A stretch of DNA of 64,000 nucleotides from Corynebacterium stercoris (GTDB lineage: Bacteria > Actinomycetota > Actinomycetes > Mycobacteriales > Mycobacteriaceae). Under the pieces are notes generated by a model. It searched no databases and was not told the DNA's origin. It worked only from the letters and a program-made list of their open reading frames with translations. Where the stretch lies: the NCBI RefSeq assembly GCF_024160105.1, contig NZ_JAMFTQ010000003.1, forward strand, positions 1 to 64,000, read 5' to 3'. The translations under genes were made by a program, and so were the position numbers. Each line of letters starts with the position of its first letter. Position 1 is the stretch's first letter. Of this stretch, positions 28,460 through 40,034 are shown piece after piece.

Positions 28460-29305
28460 ATGTTGCACAAAGACTCCACCCTTCGGCTCATCCGCCTCGG
28501 TCTCGAGGAGGATTTCGCGCACGGCCCCGATGCCACAACCGTGGCGACGATCGACGAAGACGCGCACACGACCGCGAACTTCGTCCCCCGCAAGCCCGGC
28601 GTGGTCGCCGGTTTGGAGGTCATCGCGTGGACGATGCACGAGATCTCCCCGGAGATTGAGGTCACGGTCTACGCCACCGACGGCGACGTCGTCGAACCCG
28701 GCGATGTGCTCGCCACGGTCAGCGGCCCCACGCGGGCAATCTTGAGCGCGGAGCGCACCGCGCTGAACCTTTTGACCTACGGCAGCGGCATCGCAACGCA
28801 GACGCACAAGTGGACTGAGGAGCTCGCCGGCACGAAAGCGAAGGTGCGCGATTCACGCAAGACGCTGCCCGGTTACCGGGATCTGGCGAAGTACGCGGTA
28901 CGCTGCGGCGGCGGCGTGAACCACCGCATGAGCCTCGGCGACGAGGTGCTGATCAAGGACAACCACGTCGCTTCCGTCGGCAGCGTTGCCGAAGCCTACC
29001 GCCGCACGACTGAACAGTTCCCCAACCTCCCCCGCGAGGTCGAGGTCGACGACTTAGAACAGCTCCGCGATGTGCTCAGGTTCCAGCCGGACATGGTGAT
29101 GCTGGACAACTTCTCGGTGGAGCTCACCCGCGAGGGTGTTGCGCTTCGCGACACTCTCTCCCCCGCCACCAAGCTCGAATCATCCGGCGGCCTCACCCTC
29201 GACGTCGCCCGCGACTACGCGGAGACCGGCGTGGACTTCCTGGCCGTCGGCGGGCTCACGCACTCGGTGACGATTCTGGATATCGGCCTCGACGCGGCTG
29301 AATAG
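28460..29305 (+). CDS. nadC: Nicotinate-nucleotide pyrophosphorylase (quinolinate phosphoribosyltransferase)
   Basis: Makes nicotinate mononucleotide from quinolinate and PRPP in NAD synthesis. 281 residues. Visible are LGLEEDFAHGPDATT, PRKPGVVAGLEV, ERTALNLLTYGSGIAT, the substrate-binding VRDSRKTLPGYRDLAKYAV with catalytic Arg/Lys/His neighbours RCGGGVNHRMSLGDEVLIKD, MLDNFS, LESSGGLTLD and FLAVGGLTHSV. ATG 28460 follows GAAAGG by 8 bases; the frame open from 28331 crosses the palindrome and is rejected. No nadA or nadB lies adjacent, unlike the C. glutamicum nad operon. Confidence 0.95.
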   Translation: MLHKDSTLRLIRLGLEEDFAHGPDATTVATIDEDAHTTANFVPRKPGVVAGLEVIAWTMHEISPEIEVTVYATDGDVVEPGDVLATVSGPTRAILSAERTALNLLTYGSGIATQTHKWTEELAGTKAKVRDSRKTLPGYRDLAKYAVRCGGGVNHRMSLGDEVLIKDNHVASVGSVAEAYRRTTEQFPNLPREVEVDDLEQLRDVLRFQPDMVMLDNFSVELTREGVALRDTLSPATKLESSGGLTLDVARDYAETGVDFLAVGGLTHSVTILDIGLDAAE

Positions 29306-29324
29306 CGCCGTCGGCAAGCGTGCG

Positions 29325-29900
29325 CTAACGCAGACGGGCCGCAAGCCCCGCCTTCACCTCGGGCCATTCGCTGTTGACAATCGAGTACACGCAGGTGTCG
29401 CGCACCAGCCCGCTGGCCAGGATTTTGTGGCGGCGCAGGACGCCGTCGAGACGCGCGCCGAGCTTCTCGATTGCACGGCGGGACTGCTGGTTCATGAAGT
29501 GCGTGCGGATCTCGACGCGCAGGCAGCCGAGCTCCTCGAAAGCGCGCGTGAGCAGCAACAGCTTCGCGGCCGGGTTGATGCGGGAGCCCTGGTGCGCTGC
29601 CCCGACCCATGTCGAGCCGATCTCGAGGTTGCGGTTTACCGGATCCAGGTGGAGGTAGGTGGTCACGCCCACGGCCTCGCCCGTCGGGGCGACGATCGCC
29701 CACGCGACGCGATCTTTCTCGGCGAGCAGCCCGTCGATGTAGGCGGGCACGTCGCCTTCCGCGGGGATGTGGTCGAGATACCACAGCGTGTGCAGCTGCC
29801 CGACCGCAGCCGCCAGATCGTCCGCGTGCGCGGGCGCGAGCGGTTCCAGGGTCACCCACTGGTTGGCGAGCACCGGGGCGGCGAAGTAGTCGCTGCTCAT
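29325..29900 (-). CDS. GNAT acetyltransferase, RimJ/RimL type
   Basis: 191 residues. The fold is shown by VTLEPLAPAHADDLAAAVGQ, VGVTTYLHLDPVNRNLEIGS, the acetyl-CoA-binding HQGSRINPAAKLLLLTRAF and the RimJ/RimL-type NQQSRRAIEKLGARLDGVLR. Such enzymes acetylate protein N-termini, amino acids or antibiotics; the substrate cannot be read from sequence. It starts 3 bases after the upstream transporter gene's stop, so both share a transcript. Convergent with nadC, 19 bases apart. Confidence 0.85.
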   Translation of the reverse strand: MSSDYFAAPVLANQWVTLEPLAPAHADDLAAAVGQLHTLWYLDHIPAEGDVPAYIDGLLAEKDRVAWAIVAPTGEAVGVTTYLHLDPVNRNLEIGSTWVGAAHQGSRINPAAKLLLLTRAFEELGCLRVEIRTHFMNQQSRRAIEKLGARLDGVLRRHKILASGLVRDTCVYSIVNSEWPEVKAGLAARLR

Positions 29901-29903
29901 GGG

Positions 29904-30884
29904 CTAGACGGTAGCGGCGGCTTTGCGCGCCTTGTCGTCTTTGACGCGCATCGTCATGGCGAACAGCGAGCCGGAGAGGGTGTGCCAGACGGAGAAGAGG
30001 ACGCCGGGCAGCGCGGCCAGCGGCGTCATGTAGGCGTTGGCCAGCGTCGCGGCGAGGCCGGAGTTCTGCATGCCCACCTCGACGGCGATGGTGCGGGAGG
30101 TGGATTCGTTCTGGCCCGTTGCCTTGCCGGTGAGGTAGCCGAGCGCGTAGCCGAGCAGGTTGTGGATCATCACCGCGACGAGCACGATGAGGCCGGCCTG
30201 CGGGATCTGCTCGCGGGAGCCGCGCACGATGATGGCCACGATCATGGCGATCGCCACAACCGAGATCCACGGCAGCGCAGGCGTAATCAGCTGGGCGAAC
30301 TTGGGCAGGAAGAAGGTGATGGTGAGACCCAGCACAACCGGGATGAGCACCATCTTCACGGTGGAAACCGCCATCGAACCCGCGCTGACCGGCAGGTACT
30401 GTCCCGCCAGCCAGAGCGTGAGCAGCGGGGTCATGATCGGCGCCAGCAGCGTGGACACCGAGGTCATGGCGACGGAGAGCGCCACGTCGCCGCGGGAGAG
30501 GAAGGTGACCACGTTCGAGGTCGTGCCGCCCGGGGCGCAGCCGACGAGGATGACTCCGGCGGCGATCTCCGGCGGCAGGCGCAGCAGCCAGGTCACCAGC
30601 ACCGCGATCAGCGGCATGATCACGAACTGGGCGATGACGCCGATGACCACCGGCAGCGGCTTCTTGGCGATCACGGCGAAGTCCTGCACTTTCAGTGTCA
30701 GGCCCATGCCGAACATGACCGCGCCGAGCAGCCAGGTGGTCCAGCCGGACACCGGCTCCACAACGGTGGGCGCGAAGTACCCGACGAGGCCGCCGATGAT
30801 GATCAGGATCGGGAACGCGACGGACGCGATGAGGGCGGAGCGTTCCGCGGAATGGTTGACAGCGGGAGCGGGCGAACTGTTCAT
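29904..30884 (-). CDS. Bile-acid:sodium symporter family (BASS) transporter
   Basis: 326 residues with about ten membrane segments. Family features are the GAVMFGMGLTLKVQDF segment, the crossover motif VGCAPGGTTSNVVTFLSRGD and VEVGMQNSGLAATLANAYM near the C-terminus (E-x-G-x-Q-N). Relatives carry organic anions, for example pantoate, pyruvate or bile acids, with Na+; the substrate here is unknown. ATG 30884 lies 8 nt after TATAAT, with a 15-bp inverted repeat immediately upstream. Cotranscribed with the GNAT gene. Confidence 0.88.
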   Translation of the reverse strand: MNSSPAPAVNHSAERSALIASVAFPILIIIGGLVGYFAPTVVEPVSGWTTWLLGAVMFGMGLTLKVQDFAVIAKKPLPVVIGVIAQFVIMPLIAVLVTWLLRLPPEIAAGVILVGCAPGGTTSNVVTFLSRGDVALSVAMTSVSTLLAPIMTPLLTLWLAGQYLPVSAGSMAVSTVKMVLIPVVLGLTITFFLPKFAQLITPALPWISVVAIAMIVAIIVRGSREQIPQAGLIVLVAVMIHNLLGYALGYLTGKATGQNESTSRTIAVEVGMQNSGLAATLANAYMTPLAALPGVLFSVWHTLSGSLFAMTMRVKDDKARKAAATV

Positions 30885-30892
30885 GGTGCGGG

Positions 30893-30914
30893 ATTATAGT
30901 TCCACCTAGTGGAA
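30893..30914 (-). promoter_or_regulatory. Leaderless promoter and inverted repeat of the BASS-GNAT operon
   Basis: Minus-strand -10 TATAAT (30898-30893) is 8 nt before ATG 30884. Directly upstream, TTCCAC-CTA-GTGGAA (30900-30914) is an inverted repeat with 6-bp arms and a 3-nt spacer, in the -35 to -10 interval where a repressor would block polymerase. Confidence 0.55.
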
Positions 30915-30929
30915 ATGCCAGCGCTGGGG

Positions 30930-31442
30930 TCAGCGCGTGGACTCCCACACCTCGCGGTAACTCTCCGCAAGCGTCGCCACCGTCTCGTGCGCGTTCAGCC
31001 CGCTCGGGTTGCCCACCACCCACACCGGCACCCCGGCAATGGTCTCGGGTTGCAGCCCGCGGGTAGCTTTCGGACGTCGGAACGCGTCGCGGAACGCCCC
31101 GATCCCCGCGACCATGAGCGCCTTCGGCTTGTGCTTTTCGACGATCGTTTCCAAGCGCGCCGCCCCGTCCCGCAACTCATCGCGGGTGAGATCCGACGCC
31201 TTCGGCGTCATGCGGGCGGCCAAGTTGGTGAAACCGATGCCGCGGGCGGCCAGCATGGTTTCGTCGTCAAGCGAGAAGCCCTGATCCGCGCGGACGCGGT
31301 AGGGCGTGATGCCGGCGGCCTCGAGCGCGGGCCAGAAGCGGTTCCCGGGGTGCGCGAAGGGCGCATCCACCTCCTCAGAGCGGGCGCCCGGGTTGATGCC
31401 GACGATGAGCAGGCGGCAGGGGTCCGGAATGCGGTCGTGCAC
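30930..31442 (-). CDS. mug: Mismatch-specific (G:U/T) DNA glycosylase, MUG family
   Basis: 170 residues. The catalytic motif LLIVGINPGARSEE (GINPG with catalytic Asn) and the second motif VVGNPSGLNAHET (N-P-S-G) are both intact, with NRFWPALEAAGI between them. It removes uracil, thymine or ethenocytosine opposite G and starts base-excision repair. The start is GTG 31442, directly abutting the pfkA TAA, so it is translated from the pfkA transcript. A glycolytic gene coupled to a repair gene is probably coincidental. Confidence 0.9.
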   Translation of the reverse strand: MHDRIPDPCRLLIVGINPGARSEEVDAPFAHPGNRFWPALEAAGITPYRVRADQGFSLDDETMLAARGIGFTNLAARMTPKASDLTRDELRDGAARLETIVEKHKPKALMVAGIGAFRDAFRRPKATRGLQPETIAGVPVWVVGNPSGLNAHETVATLAESYREVWESTR

Positions 31443-32474
31443 TTAGCCGAACATGCTCCGGGCCGTCTTGTACCTCTCCTCCGGCACCTGCTTGAGGTGC
31501 GCGACGGCGGACTCGAGCGGCACCAGGTCGATGTTCTCGCCGCGGAGCGCGACGCAGGTGTCGAAGTTGCCCTCGTGCGCCGCGCGGGCGGCGTGGACGC
31601 CGTAGCGGGTGGCCAGCACGCGGTCGTACGCCGTCGGGGTGCCGCCGCGCTGGATGTGGCCGAGCACGGTGGTGCGGACATCGTAGCCCAGGCGCGCCTT
31701 GATTTCGTCGGCGATGATCTGGCCCATGCCGGTGAACGTCTTGTGGCCGAACTCGTCCTCCTCGCCGAGGCCGCCTTCCATCGTGCCCTCCTTGGGCACC
31801 GCGCCCTCGGCGACGACGATGATGCCGTACTTCTCTCCCATCTGGAAACGGCGCTCCATGGCCTTGCAGATGTCCGCGATGTCGAACGGCTCTTCCGGGA
31901 TCACGGTGTAGTGCGCGCCGCCCGCCATGCCGGCGTGGAGCGCGATCCAGCCCACGTGGCGGCCCATGACCTCAACGATGAGGATGCGGTTGTGCGACTC
32001 CGCGGTGGTGTGGAGGCGGTCGATCGCGTCGGTGGCCACGGACACGGCGGTGTCGAAGCCGAAGGTGTAGTCCGTCGCCGCCACGTCGTTGTCGATGGTC
32101 TTCGGCACGCCGACCACCGGGATGCCGTTATCGGAGAGCCACTTCGCGCCCTTCAAGGTGCCCTCGCCGCCGATGGCGATCAGCGCGTCGATGCCGGCAT
32201 CGTCGAGGTTGGCCTTGATCTGGTCGATGCCCGCCTTGAACTTGTCAGGGTGCAGGCGGCCGGTGCCCAGGATGGTGCCGCCGCGCAGGAGGATCGAGTC
32301 GATGTATGCATCGTCGTACAAATCGATGCGGCGATCCTCCATGAGCCCTACCCAGCCGTCGAGGTAGCCCACGACGGTGGATCCGTATTCTGCATTCGCC
32401 GTCCGGACGATGCCGCGGATAACGGCGTTCAGGCCCGGGCAGTCGCCTCCGGAGGTCAACGTGGCAAGTCGCAT
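31443..32474 (-). CDS. pfkA: 6-phosphofructokinase
   Basis: 343 residues, the length of actinobacterial PfkA. The nucleotide-binding loop is [15 protein letters not shown] (residues 7-21), then [13 protein letters not shown] and the catalytic PKTIDNDV. The position that decides ATP against PPi use is Gly (GGEG, not GGED), while the second marker is Lys (PKTIDND); that Gly/Lys pair is known from ATP-dependent actinobacterial enzymes. [12 protein letters not shown] and [19 protein letters not shown] complete the sugar-phosphate site. ATG 32474 is 7 nt after TAGGCT, a box overlapping the upstream MFS stop. Confidence 0.94.
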   Translation of the reverse strand: MRLATLTSGGDCPGLNAVIRGIVRTANAEYGSTVVGYLDGWVGLMEDRRIDLYDDAYIDSILLRGGTILGTGRLHPDKFKAGIDQIKANLDDAGIDALIAIGGEGTLKGAKWLSDNGIPVVGVPKTIDNDVAATDYTFGFDTAVSVATDAIDRLHTTAESHNRILIVEVMGRHVGWIALHAGMAGGAHYTVIPEEPFDIADICKAMERRFQMGEKYGIIVVAEGAVPKEGTMEGGLGEEDEFGHKTFTGMGQIIADEIKARLGYDVRTTVLGHIQRGGTPTAYDRVLATRYGVHAARAAHEGNFDTCVALRGENIDLVPLESAVAHLKQVPEERYKTARSMFG

Positions 32475-32481
32475 ACCTGCC

Positions 32482-32487
32482 AGCCTA
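32482..32487 (-). promoter_or_regulatory. Leaderless -10 (TAGGCT) of pfkA
   Basis: Minus-strand TAGGCT plus 7 nt (GGCAGGT) leads to ATG 32474; it overlaps the stop codon of the MFS gene. Confidence 0.45.
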
Positions 32488-33834
32488 GCGCGAAGCGTGC
32501 CCGCTGGCAGTGCTCGCACCACCCGCCGGGATCGGCCCCAGAAGCGCTGCGCTGACACCTCCGACGACGAACGCGCCCAACGGCAGGGCCAGCGCGAATG
32601 CGGCGGTGTCCTCAATCTTCCCGGCAGCGAGCACCGCGCCGACGAGCGCGACACCGACGACGCTGCCCACCTGGCGCACCGTGTTGTAGAGCCCCGAGGC
32701 GGCACCGGCATCCGACGGCGGGATCCGGCGCATGGTGATCGCCGCGTTGGGCGCCCACACGCACGCGCTGCCCAGGCCCAGCAGCGCGGTGGCGATGGCG
32801 AACCACCCGGGTGCCGCACCCAGCAGGATGAGACCGGCCGCGAGCGCGAGGCCCGCCGCCTGCACGCAGAACCCGGTGATGCAGAGCATCCGCGGATCTG
32901 CGGTGTCCGTCAGGTGCCCCGCGACCGGTGTGGCTACCAGCGCCAGCACCGACATCGGCGCGGCGATGAGGCCGGCCGTCGACGGGCTCGCGCCGGCTGC
33001 GGTCTGCAGCCAGTACATGAGCGGGATGAACATGGAGGCGGCGGCGAAACCCATCGTCGTCACGCCTACGGTCCCGAGCGCAAACGTGCGCTCCCGGAAG
33101 AGGTGCAGCGGGAGGAAGCCCTGGTCCTCCCCTGTGCGCGCCGCAATGAGAAGCGCCGCGAGGCTGATTGCGCCGACGAGCACGCCCACCCAATTGCCGA
33201 ACTGGATGCCGTAGACCAGCGCCCCGAGCCCCGCGAGCGAGAGCAGCACCGGGACGAGCGGCACGCGTGCCCCGCTCACCGGCAGGCGCGGCACCCACGC
33301 GGCGGTTGCGGCCAGGGCGATCAGGCACAGCGCGGCTTGGAGGAGAAATCCCGCGCGCCAGCCCTGCGCCTGCGCGATCGCGCCGCCGAGGACCGGCCCG
33401 AGCAGCGACGCTATCGACCCGACAATGCCCCACACCGCGAACGCGCGTCCGTGCCGTTCCGGCGGCAGCACGCGCGGAATCAACCCGAACGCCTGCGGCA
33501 GGAACAGAGCGACGCCGATGCCTTGCAAGGCTCGGGCAAACACGAGCGCGCCGAAAGACCAGGAGGCGGCGCCGAGAAGGAGCGCCGCGGCGGTGATAGC
33601 GAGGCCGACGAGGAACATGCGGCGCTGCCCGTAGGCGTCCCCCATCCGCCCGGCCGCCGGCATCGGCGCGACGGAGCACAGCAGAAAGACACTGGTGAGC
33701 CACACCGAGTTGTTCACGCCGAACGGCAGCAGCGGTGTGACAACGGGCATGAAGCCCTGGTCGAAGAGCACACAAAAATACCCCGCAGCCAAGGCTGCGA
33801 GGGTATTCCAGGGGCTAGTCGCGGCCCGCTTCAA
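32485..33834 (-). CDS. MFS multidrug-type exporter (DHA2/EmrB-QacA-like)
   Basis: 449 residues, about 12-14 membrane segments. TM1 reads [20 protein letters not shown], loop 2-3 has [17 protein letters not shown] (motif A), and TM5 has the exporter motif C-like [20 protein letters not shown]. Substrate unknown. The start is uncertain: TTG 33834 keeps TM1 whole and overlaps the gatA end by 20 bases, but the gatA-type terminator at 33773-33806 lies inside codons 10-21. The first ATG beyond the hairpin (residue 29) would cut TM1. In related genomes pfkA follows gatA without this gene, so it looks inserted. Confidence 0.75.
   Translation of the reverse strand: MKRAATSPWNTLAALAAGYFCVLFDQGFMPVVTPLLPFGVNNSVWLTSVFLLCSVAPMPAAGRMGDAYGQRRMFLVGLAITAAALLLGAASWSFGALVFARALQGIGVALFLPQAFGLIPRVLPPERHGRAFAVWGIVGSIASLLGPVLGGAIAQAQGWRAGFLLQAALCLIALAATAAWVPRLPVSGARVPLVPVLLSLAGLGALVYGIQFGNWVGVLVGAISLAALLIAARTGEDQGFLPLHLFRERTFALGTVGVTTMGFAAASMFIPLMYWLQTAAGASPSTAGLIAAPMSVLALVATPVAGHLTDTADPRMLCITGFCVQAAGLALAAGLILLGAAPGWFAIATALLGLGSACVWAPNAAITMRRIPPSDAGAASGLYNTVRQVGSVVGVALVGAVLAAGKIEDTAAFALALPLGAFVVGGVSAALLGPIPAGGASTASGHASR
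33773..33806 (-). terminator. Intrinsic terminator of gatC-gatA within the MFS 5' coding region
   Basis: Minus strand: ATACCCTCGCAGCC, 2-nt loop TT, GGCTGCGGGGTAT (one bulged base), then TTTTTGTG. It starts 9 bases past the gatA stop. The stem is long, and the T-run is the best in the window. Confidence 0.8.
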
Positions 33835-35299
33835 ACGCGGCCCCCACCCGGTAGAGGCGGTCGTCCTCGAACGCCGGGGCGATCAGCTGCAGGCCGACCG
33901 GCAGGCCGGTATCGGAGGCCATGCCCGCAGGCACGGACATGCCCGGCAGACCGGCGAGGTTCAGCGGCAGCGTGAACAGGTCGAAGTTGTACATCGCCAG
34001 CGGGTCGTCGACCTTCTCGCCGAGCTTGAACGCGGTCGACGGCACCGTCGGGCCGGCGATCACGTCGACCTGCTCGAAGGCGCGGTCGAAGTCGCGGGCA
34101 ATGAGGGTGCGCACGCGCTGGGCCTGCAGGTAGTACGCGTCGTAGTAGCCCACGGACAGCGCGTAGGTGCCCAGGATGATGCGGCGCTTCACCTCCGCAC
34201 CGAAGCCCTCGCCGCGGGTGAGCGCCATGACCTCCTCAGCGCTGTGGGTGCCTTCGTCGCCCGCGCGCAGGCCGTAACGCATGCCGTCGAAGCGCGCGAG
34301 GTTCGAGCTGACCTCAGACATCTGGATGATGTAGTAGGCACCCATCACGTCGTCGAAGCTGGGGCAGTCGATCTCCACGATCTCTGCACCCTGCTGCTCC
34401 AGCTGCGCAAACGCGGCATCAATCAGCTCCAGCACGCCGTCCTGCGTACCCGGGCGGTTGAACTGCTTCACGCGACCGATCTTCACGCCGCTCAGGTCGC
34501 CCTTCGCGCCCTCGCGGGCGGCGTCGGCAAGCGCGGGCACCGGCGTATCGACGCTCGTTGCATCGAACTCGTCGTGCCCGGCGATGATCTCGTGGAGCAG
34601 CGCCGTGTCCAGCACGTTGTTGGCGCACGGGCCGACCTGGTCGAGGGAGGACGCGCAGGCGATGACGCCGTAGCGGGAGACGCCGCCGTACGTCGGCTTC
34701 ACGCCCACGGTGCCGGTCAGCGACGCCGGCTGGCGGATCGAGCCGCCGGTGTCCGTACCGATGCCCAGCGGGGCCTGGCCGGCAGCCAGCGCCGCTGCGG
34801 TGCCGCCGCCGGAGCCGCCCGGGACGCGCTCGAGGTCGTGCGGGTTCTTCGTCTTCTTGTACGCGGAGTTCTCCGTCGAGGAGCCCATCGCGAACTCGTC
34901 CAAGTTGGTCTTGCCCAGGATCGGGATGCCGGCCTCGCGCAGACGCGTCACGACGGTCGCGTCATACGGGCTCATGTAGCCCTCGAGCATCTTGGACGCG
35001 GCCGTGGTCGGCGCGTCGGTGGTGACCAGGAGGTCCTTCAGCGCCAGCGGCACGCCGGCCAGCGCGGATGCCGGGGCCTCGCCGGCGCCGACCTGCGCGT
35101 CCACCGCGTCGGCGGCAGCCAGCGCCTCTTCGGCCCCGACGTGGAGGAAAGCGCCGAGGTCGCCGTCGGTCTCGGCGATGCGGTCCAGGAACGCCTGGGT
35201 GACCTCGCGGGAGGTGACCTCGCCGGCCTGGATCATGCGGGCGAGCTCGTGGGCCGGCTTGGAAACCAGGCCCTCAGTCGGCAGCGTGTATGCAGTCAC
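33815..35299 (-). CDS. gatA: Asp-tRNA(Asn)/Glu-tRNA(Gln) amidotransferase subunit A
   Basis: Glutaminase subunit of GatCAB, 494 residues. The amidase-signature catalytic Lys is in [13 protein letters not shown]; the cis-Ser and nucleophile Ser are in [20 protein letters not shown] and [36 protein letters not shown] and [16 protein letters not shown] text ([20 protein letters not shown]) follow the family closely. GTG 35299 begins immediately after the gatC TAA, so translation is coupled. A terminator follows within 10 bases. Confidence 0.96.
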   Translation of the reverse strand: MTAYTLPTEGLVSKPAHELARMIQAGEVTSREVTQAFLDRIAETDGDLGAFLHVGAEEALAAADAVDAQVGAGEAPASALAGVPLALKDLLVTTDAPTTAASKMLEGYMSPYDATVVTRLREAGIPILGKTNLDEFAMGSSTENSAYKKTKNPHDLERVPGGSGGGTAAALAAGQAPLGIGTDTGGSIRQPASLTGTVGVKPTYGGVSRYGVIACASSLDQVGPCANNVLDTALLHEIIAGHDEFDATSVDTPVPALADAAREGAKGDLSGVKIGRVKQFNRPGTQDGVLELIDAAFAQLEQQGAEIVEIDCPSFDDVMGAYYIIQMSEVSSNLARFDGMRYGLRAGDEGTHSAEEVMALTRGEGFGAEVKRRIILGTYALSVGYYDAYYLQAQRVRTLIARDFDRAFEQVDVIAGPTVPSTAFKLGEKVDDPLAMYNFDLFTLPLNLAGLPGMSVPAGMASDTGLPVGLQLIAPAFEDDRLYRVGAAFEAGRD

Positions 35300-35602
35300 T
35301 TACTCTCCACCCTCTCCAAGAATCTGCGGAACCACGAAACGATCTTCCTCAACCGCCGGAGCCTGGTCGAGCGCCTGCTCCTGGGTCAGCGTGGTGCGCT
35401 GCACATCCTCGCGCATGCCGGCGTCGATGGAGTGCGGGTGGCTCATCGGCGTCACACCTTCGGTATCGACCTGCTGCACTTTCGACACCGCCTCAATAAT
35501 GGTGTCCAGCTGCTGGGCGATGTCGTCGAGCTCGTCCTCATTCAGCGCAATGCGCGCCAGACGGGCGATGCGCGACACCTCGTCGCGTGAAATCTCAGCC
35601 AA
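35300..35602 (-). CDS. gatC: Asp-tRNA(Asn)/Glu-tRNA(Gln) amidotransferase subunit C
   Basis: 100 residues, normal for GatC, which belts GatA to GatB. ISRDEVSRIARLARIALNED and LDTIIEAVSKVQQVDTEGV are the family helices; the C-terminal TPMSHPH, REDV and ERFVVPQIL-like end (EEDRFVVPQILGEGGE) are typical. The likely start is TTG 35602 (LAEISRDEV), with AGGAG about 13 bases upstream; no ATG or GTG fits the alignment, so this rare start is accepted. Confidence 0.92.
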   Translation of the reverse strand: MAEISRDEVSRIARLARIALNEDELDDIAQQLDTIIEAVSKVQQVDTEGVTPMSHPHSIDAGMREDVQRTTLTQEQALDQAPAVEEDRFVVPQILGEGGE

Positions 35603-35696
35603 TGTGATTCCAATCTCCTCGCGTGTTTTGTGGCAACGGCTTCATCTTACGGCACGGCCCGGCGCGCACCCCGCGCCCCTAACTTTCGACTGATGT

Positions 35697-35702
35697 TATA
35701 AA
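35697..35702 (+). promoter_or_regulatory. Extended -10 (TGTTATAAA) of the ACT-domain gene
   Basis: TATAAA with an upstream TG lies exactly 7 nt before ATG 35710. The AAAGGAG that looks like a ribosome site overlaps the -10, so if this box is used the transcript is leaderless. Confidence 0.5.
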
Positions 35703-35709
35703 AGGAGCC

Positions 35710-36375
35710 ATGTCGTACCTGATCCGCGTGTCGCTCCCGGATGTCCCAGGAAGCCTCGGCGAGCTGGCCGAAGCTTTCGGTCTGGTCGGCGCGAACATCC
35801 AGTCGGTGGACATTGTGCAGACGACCCCAGACGGCCTGGTCACCGACGACATTGTCGTGGAAATGCCCACCGGGACCATGATCGACACCGTGGTCACCGC
35901 CGCCGGCTCCATCGAGGGCGTAGACGTGGATTCGATCCGCCCATTCACCGGCCGCGTGGACCGCCGCGGACAGGTCAAGATGCTGGCCCGCGTCGCAGCG
36001 CAGACGGACAACCTCTCGGGCGCTCTCGAAGAGCTCGTCGGGCTGGTGCCCCGCACCATGACCTCGTCGTGGGCTGTCGTGCTGCGCAACACCGAAGACG
36101 GCATGGAGCGCGTCGCCGCCTCCCAGGCCGCCCCCGGCGACGACGGGTCCCGCCCGCCCAAGCTCGAGCTCGACGGCCCGCGCGTGCTCGACCCCGAGAC
36201 TGAGACCTGGGTTCCGGAGGCATGGGGCCTGCTGGACACCGCGCTGTGCTCCGCTCCCCTGCCCGGCACCGACCTCGTGCTGGTGGTCGGCCGCGTCGGC
36301 GGGCCGGATTATCTCGCCTCCGAGGTGACGCACATTGGCGATCTCGGCGCGATCATCGGGGCGATGCTGAGCTAG
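35710..36375 (+). CDS. ACT-domain amino-acid-binding protein
   Basis: 221 residues. The N-terminal ACT fold is clear: LIRVSLPDVPGSLGELAEAF, VGANIQSVDIVQ, and DDIVVEMPTGTMIDTVV. The second half (MLARVAAQTDNLSGALEELV, LDTALCSAPLPGTDLVLVVG) has no catalytic motif known to me. Such proteins sit next to gatC and ligA across corynebacteria and mycobacteria, so the linkage is old. It probably senses an amino acid. Divergent from gatC, convergent with ligA 13 bases away. Confidence 0.8.
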   Translation: MSYLIRVSLPDVPGSLGELAEAFGLVGANIQSVDIVQTTPDGLVTDDIVVEMPTGTMIDTVVTAAGSIEGVDVDSIRPFTGRVDRRGQVKMLARVAAQTDNLSGALEELVGLVPRTMTSSWAVVLRNTEDGMERVAASQAAPGDDGSRPPKLELDGPRVLDPETETWVPEAWGLLDTALCSAPLPGTDLVLVVGRVGGPDYLASEVTHIGDLGAIIGAMLS

Positions 36376-36388
36376 GCGCCCGCTCCGG

Positions 36389-38686
<2,298 letters not shown>

Positions 38687-38696
<10 letters not shown>

Positions 38697-39283
38697 GGCC
38701 GAGCTACGGGGAAACTCCACTCGACGGTGAGGAGCTTGACGCGCTCGAGCCCAGACTTCTCGAGGAGTTCGCCGAGCCTCCGGGAAAGGCAGATGTATTC
38801 GACCTAGAATCGACCCTGCTCGTAGGTTCAAGACTTATCCTTCTCGAGGAAGTAGACGCTGGCGAACTGCGGGTAGACGACTTACTGACTGTCGCGTTCC
38901 TCAAGGAGTGGCATCGCGGTCTCTTCGCTGGCATCTGGACGTGGGCAGGGAAGTTTCGGCGAACCCTGCTCAACATCGGTTCGGATCCCCACCTCATCGA
39001 GACTGAGGTGTACGTCGCTATGGATAATCTGCGCTATCAATGGCGGGAAACCAACGTCCACAACGCGCGCCAGCTGGGGATCGCGACCCACGCTGAGCTA
39101 GTACGCATTCACCCATTCACCGACGGGAACGGCCGGGCAACCCGTTTAATGGCCGATCTGATTTTTGCCGCAGCACAGGTTGAGCAATCACGCCGGCCTC
39201 ACGAGTGGGAATATGACTGGAACCTCGATAAGCGGGAGTACATCAGACTGCTTCAGAAGTTTGATGAAAACCGTGATCCTTAA
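38687..39283 (+). CDS. fic: Fic-domain toxin (protein AMPylase)
   Basis: 198 residues. The canonical active site HPFTDGNGRATRLM starts at His142 (HPFxDGNGR), with all catalytic residues present. Upstream are FLKEWHRGLFAGIWTWAGKF (family flap-side helix) and the LRYQW region. Fic toxins transfer AMP to a Thr/Tyr of a target; FicT-type toxins hit gyrase and topoisomerase IV. TTG 38687 is the only practical start and has GGAGG 7 bases upstream inside the antitoxin gene. The rare start codon should keep toxin output low. AT-richer than its neighbours by eye, which suggests acquisition. Confidence 0.88.
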
Positions 39284-39341
39284 GCGCTTACGGAGTTCGT
39301 AAGGTGTTTGGACATCGCCGGGCCCACATCGGAAGGCTGAT

Positions 39342-39347
39342 TACAAT
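39342..39347 (+). promoter_or_regulatory. Leaderless -10 (TACAAT) of the DnaQ-like gene
   Basis: TACAAT plus 7 nt (AACGCCC) leads to ATG 39355. Confidence 0.55.
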
Positions 39348-39354
39348 AACGCCC

Positions 39355-40026
39355 ATGGCCACTTTCGACGCGTCCCGCATGCTCTCGTTCGACCTCGAGA
39401 CCACTTCGGCGAACCCGCACGAGGCGCGCATTGTGACCAGTGCGCTGGTGCGTATCGACGGACGCGACGTACACGCCGCCGAGTCCCTCGCCGATCCCGG
39501 CATCGAGATCCCGGCGGAGGCGGCGGCGGTACACGGGATTAGCACCGAGAAGGCCCGCGCCGAGGGCCGCCCGCACGAGGACGTGCTGCGCGAGACGGTG
39601 CAGTCCATCAAAGAGGCGTGGGACGCGGGCCTGACCCTGATCGTGTTCAACGCGCCGTACGATCTGACCGTGTTGCGCCAACTCACCGGTGATTTCACCG
39701 TCACCGGCCCCGTCTACGATCCCCTGCTCATCGACCGCGCGAAGGACCGCTACCGCAAAGGGTCGCGCCGCCTGGGCGACATGTGCGAGGTCTACGGCGT
39801 GCGCATCGACAACGCCCACGAGGCCACCTCCGATGCCATGGCCGCCGCCCGCATTGCCTGGAAGCAAGTGCGCCAGTGGCCGGAGCTGACCCAGATGGAC
39901 ACGGGCGCGCTCATGGAGTTCCAGGCCGTCGAGCACTACAAGCTGCAGGAAGACCGCCGACGCTACCTCACCGGGCAAGGCAAGGACATCTCCAACTGCT
40001 CGCTGAGCTGGCCGATGATCGGCTAG
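39355..40026 (+). CDS. DnaQ-family 3'-5' exonuclease
   Basis: 223 residues. Exo I is MLSFDLETTSANPHEARIV, Exo II is LIVFNAPYDLTVLRQLTG (N-x-x-Y-D), and Exo III is NAHEATSDAMAAARIAWKQV with the His and Asp, so the DEDDh set is complete. It resembles the stand-alone epsilon-like exonucleases of actinobacteria. The C-terminal LQEDRRRYLTGQGKD tail is family-typical. ATG 39355 is fixed by a leaderless box. The second DnaQ-like gene in the window (2172-2759) belongs to a different subgroup. Confidence 0.88.
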   Translation: MATFDASRMLSFDLETTSANPHEARIVTSALVRIDGRDVHAAESLADPGIEIPAEAAAVHGISTEKARAEGRPHEDVLRETVQSIKEAWDAGLTLIVFNAPYDLTVLRQLTGDFTVTGPVYDPLLIDRAKDRYRKGSRRLGDMCEVYGVRIDNAHEATSDAMAAARIAWKQVRQWPELTQMDTGALMEFQAVEHYKLQEDRRRYLTGQGKDISNCSLSWPMIG

Positions 40027-40034
40027 TCCGTGGG

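Noticed and set aside
31443..32474. PPi-dependent phosphofructokinase
   Set aside because: The PKTIDND Lys occurs in PPi enzymes, but the key neighbouring position is Gly (GGEG) and not Asp, as in ATP-dependent actinobacterial enzymes.
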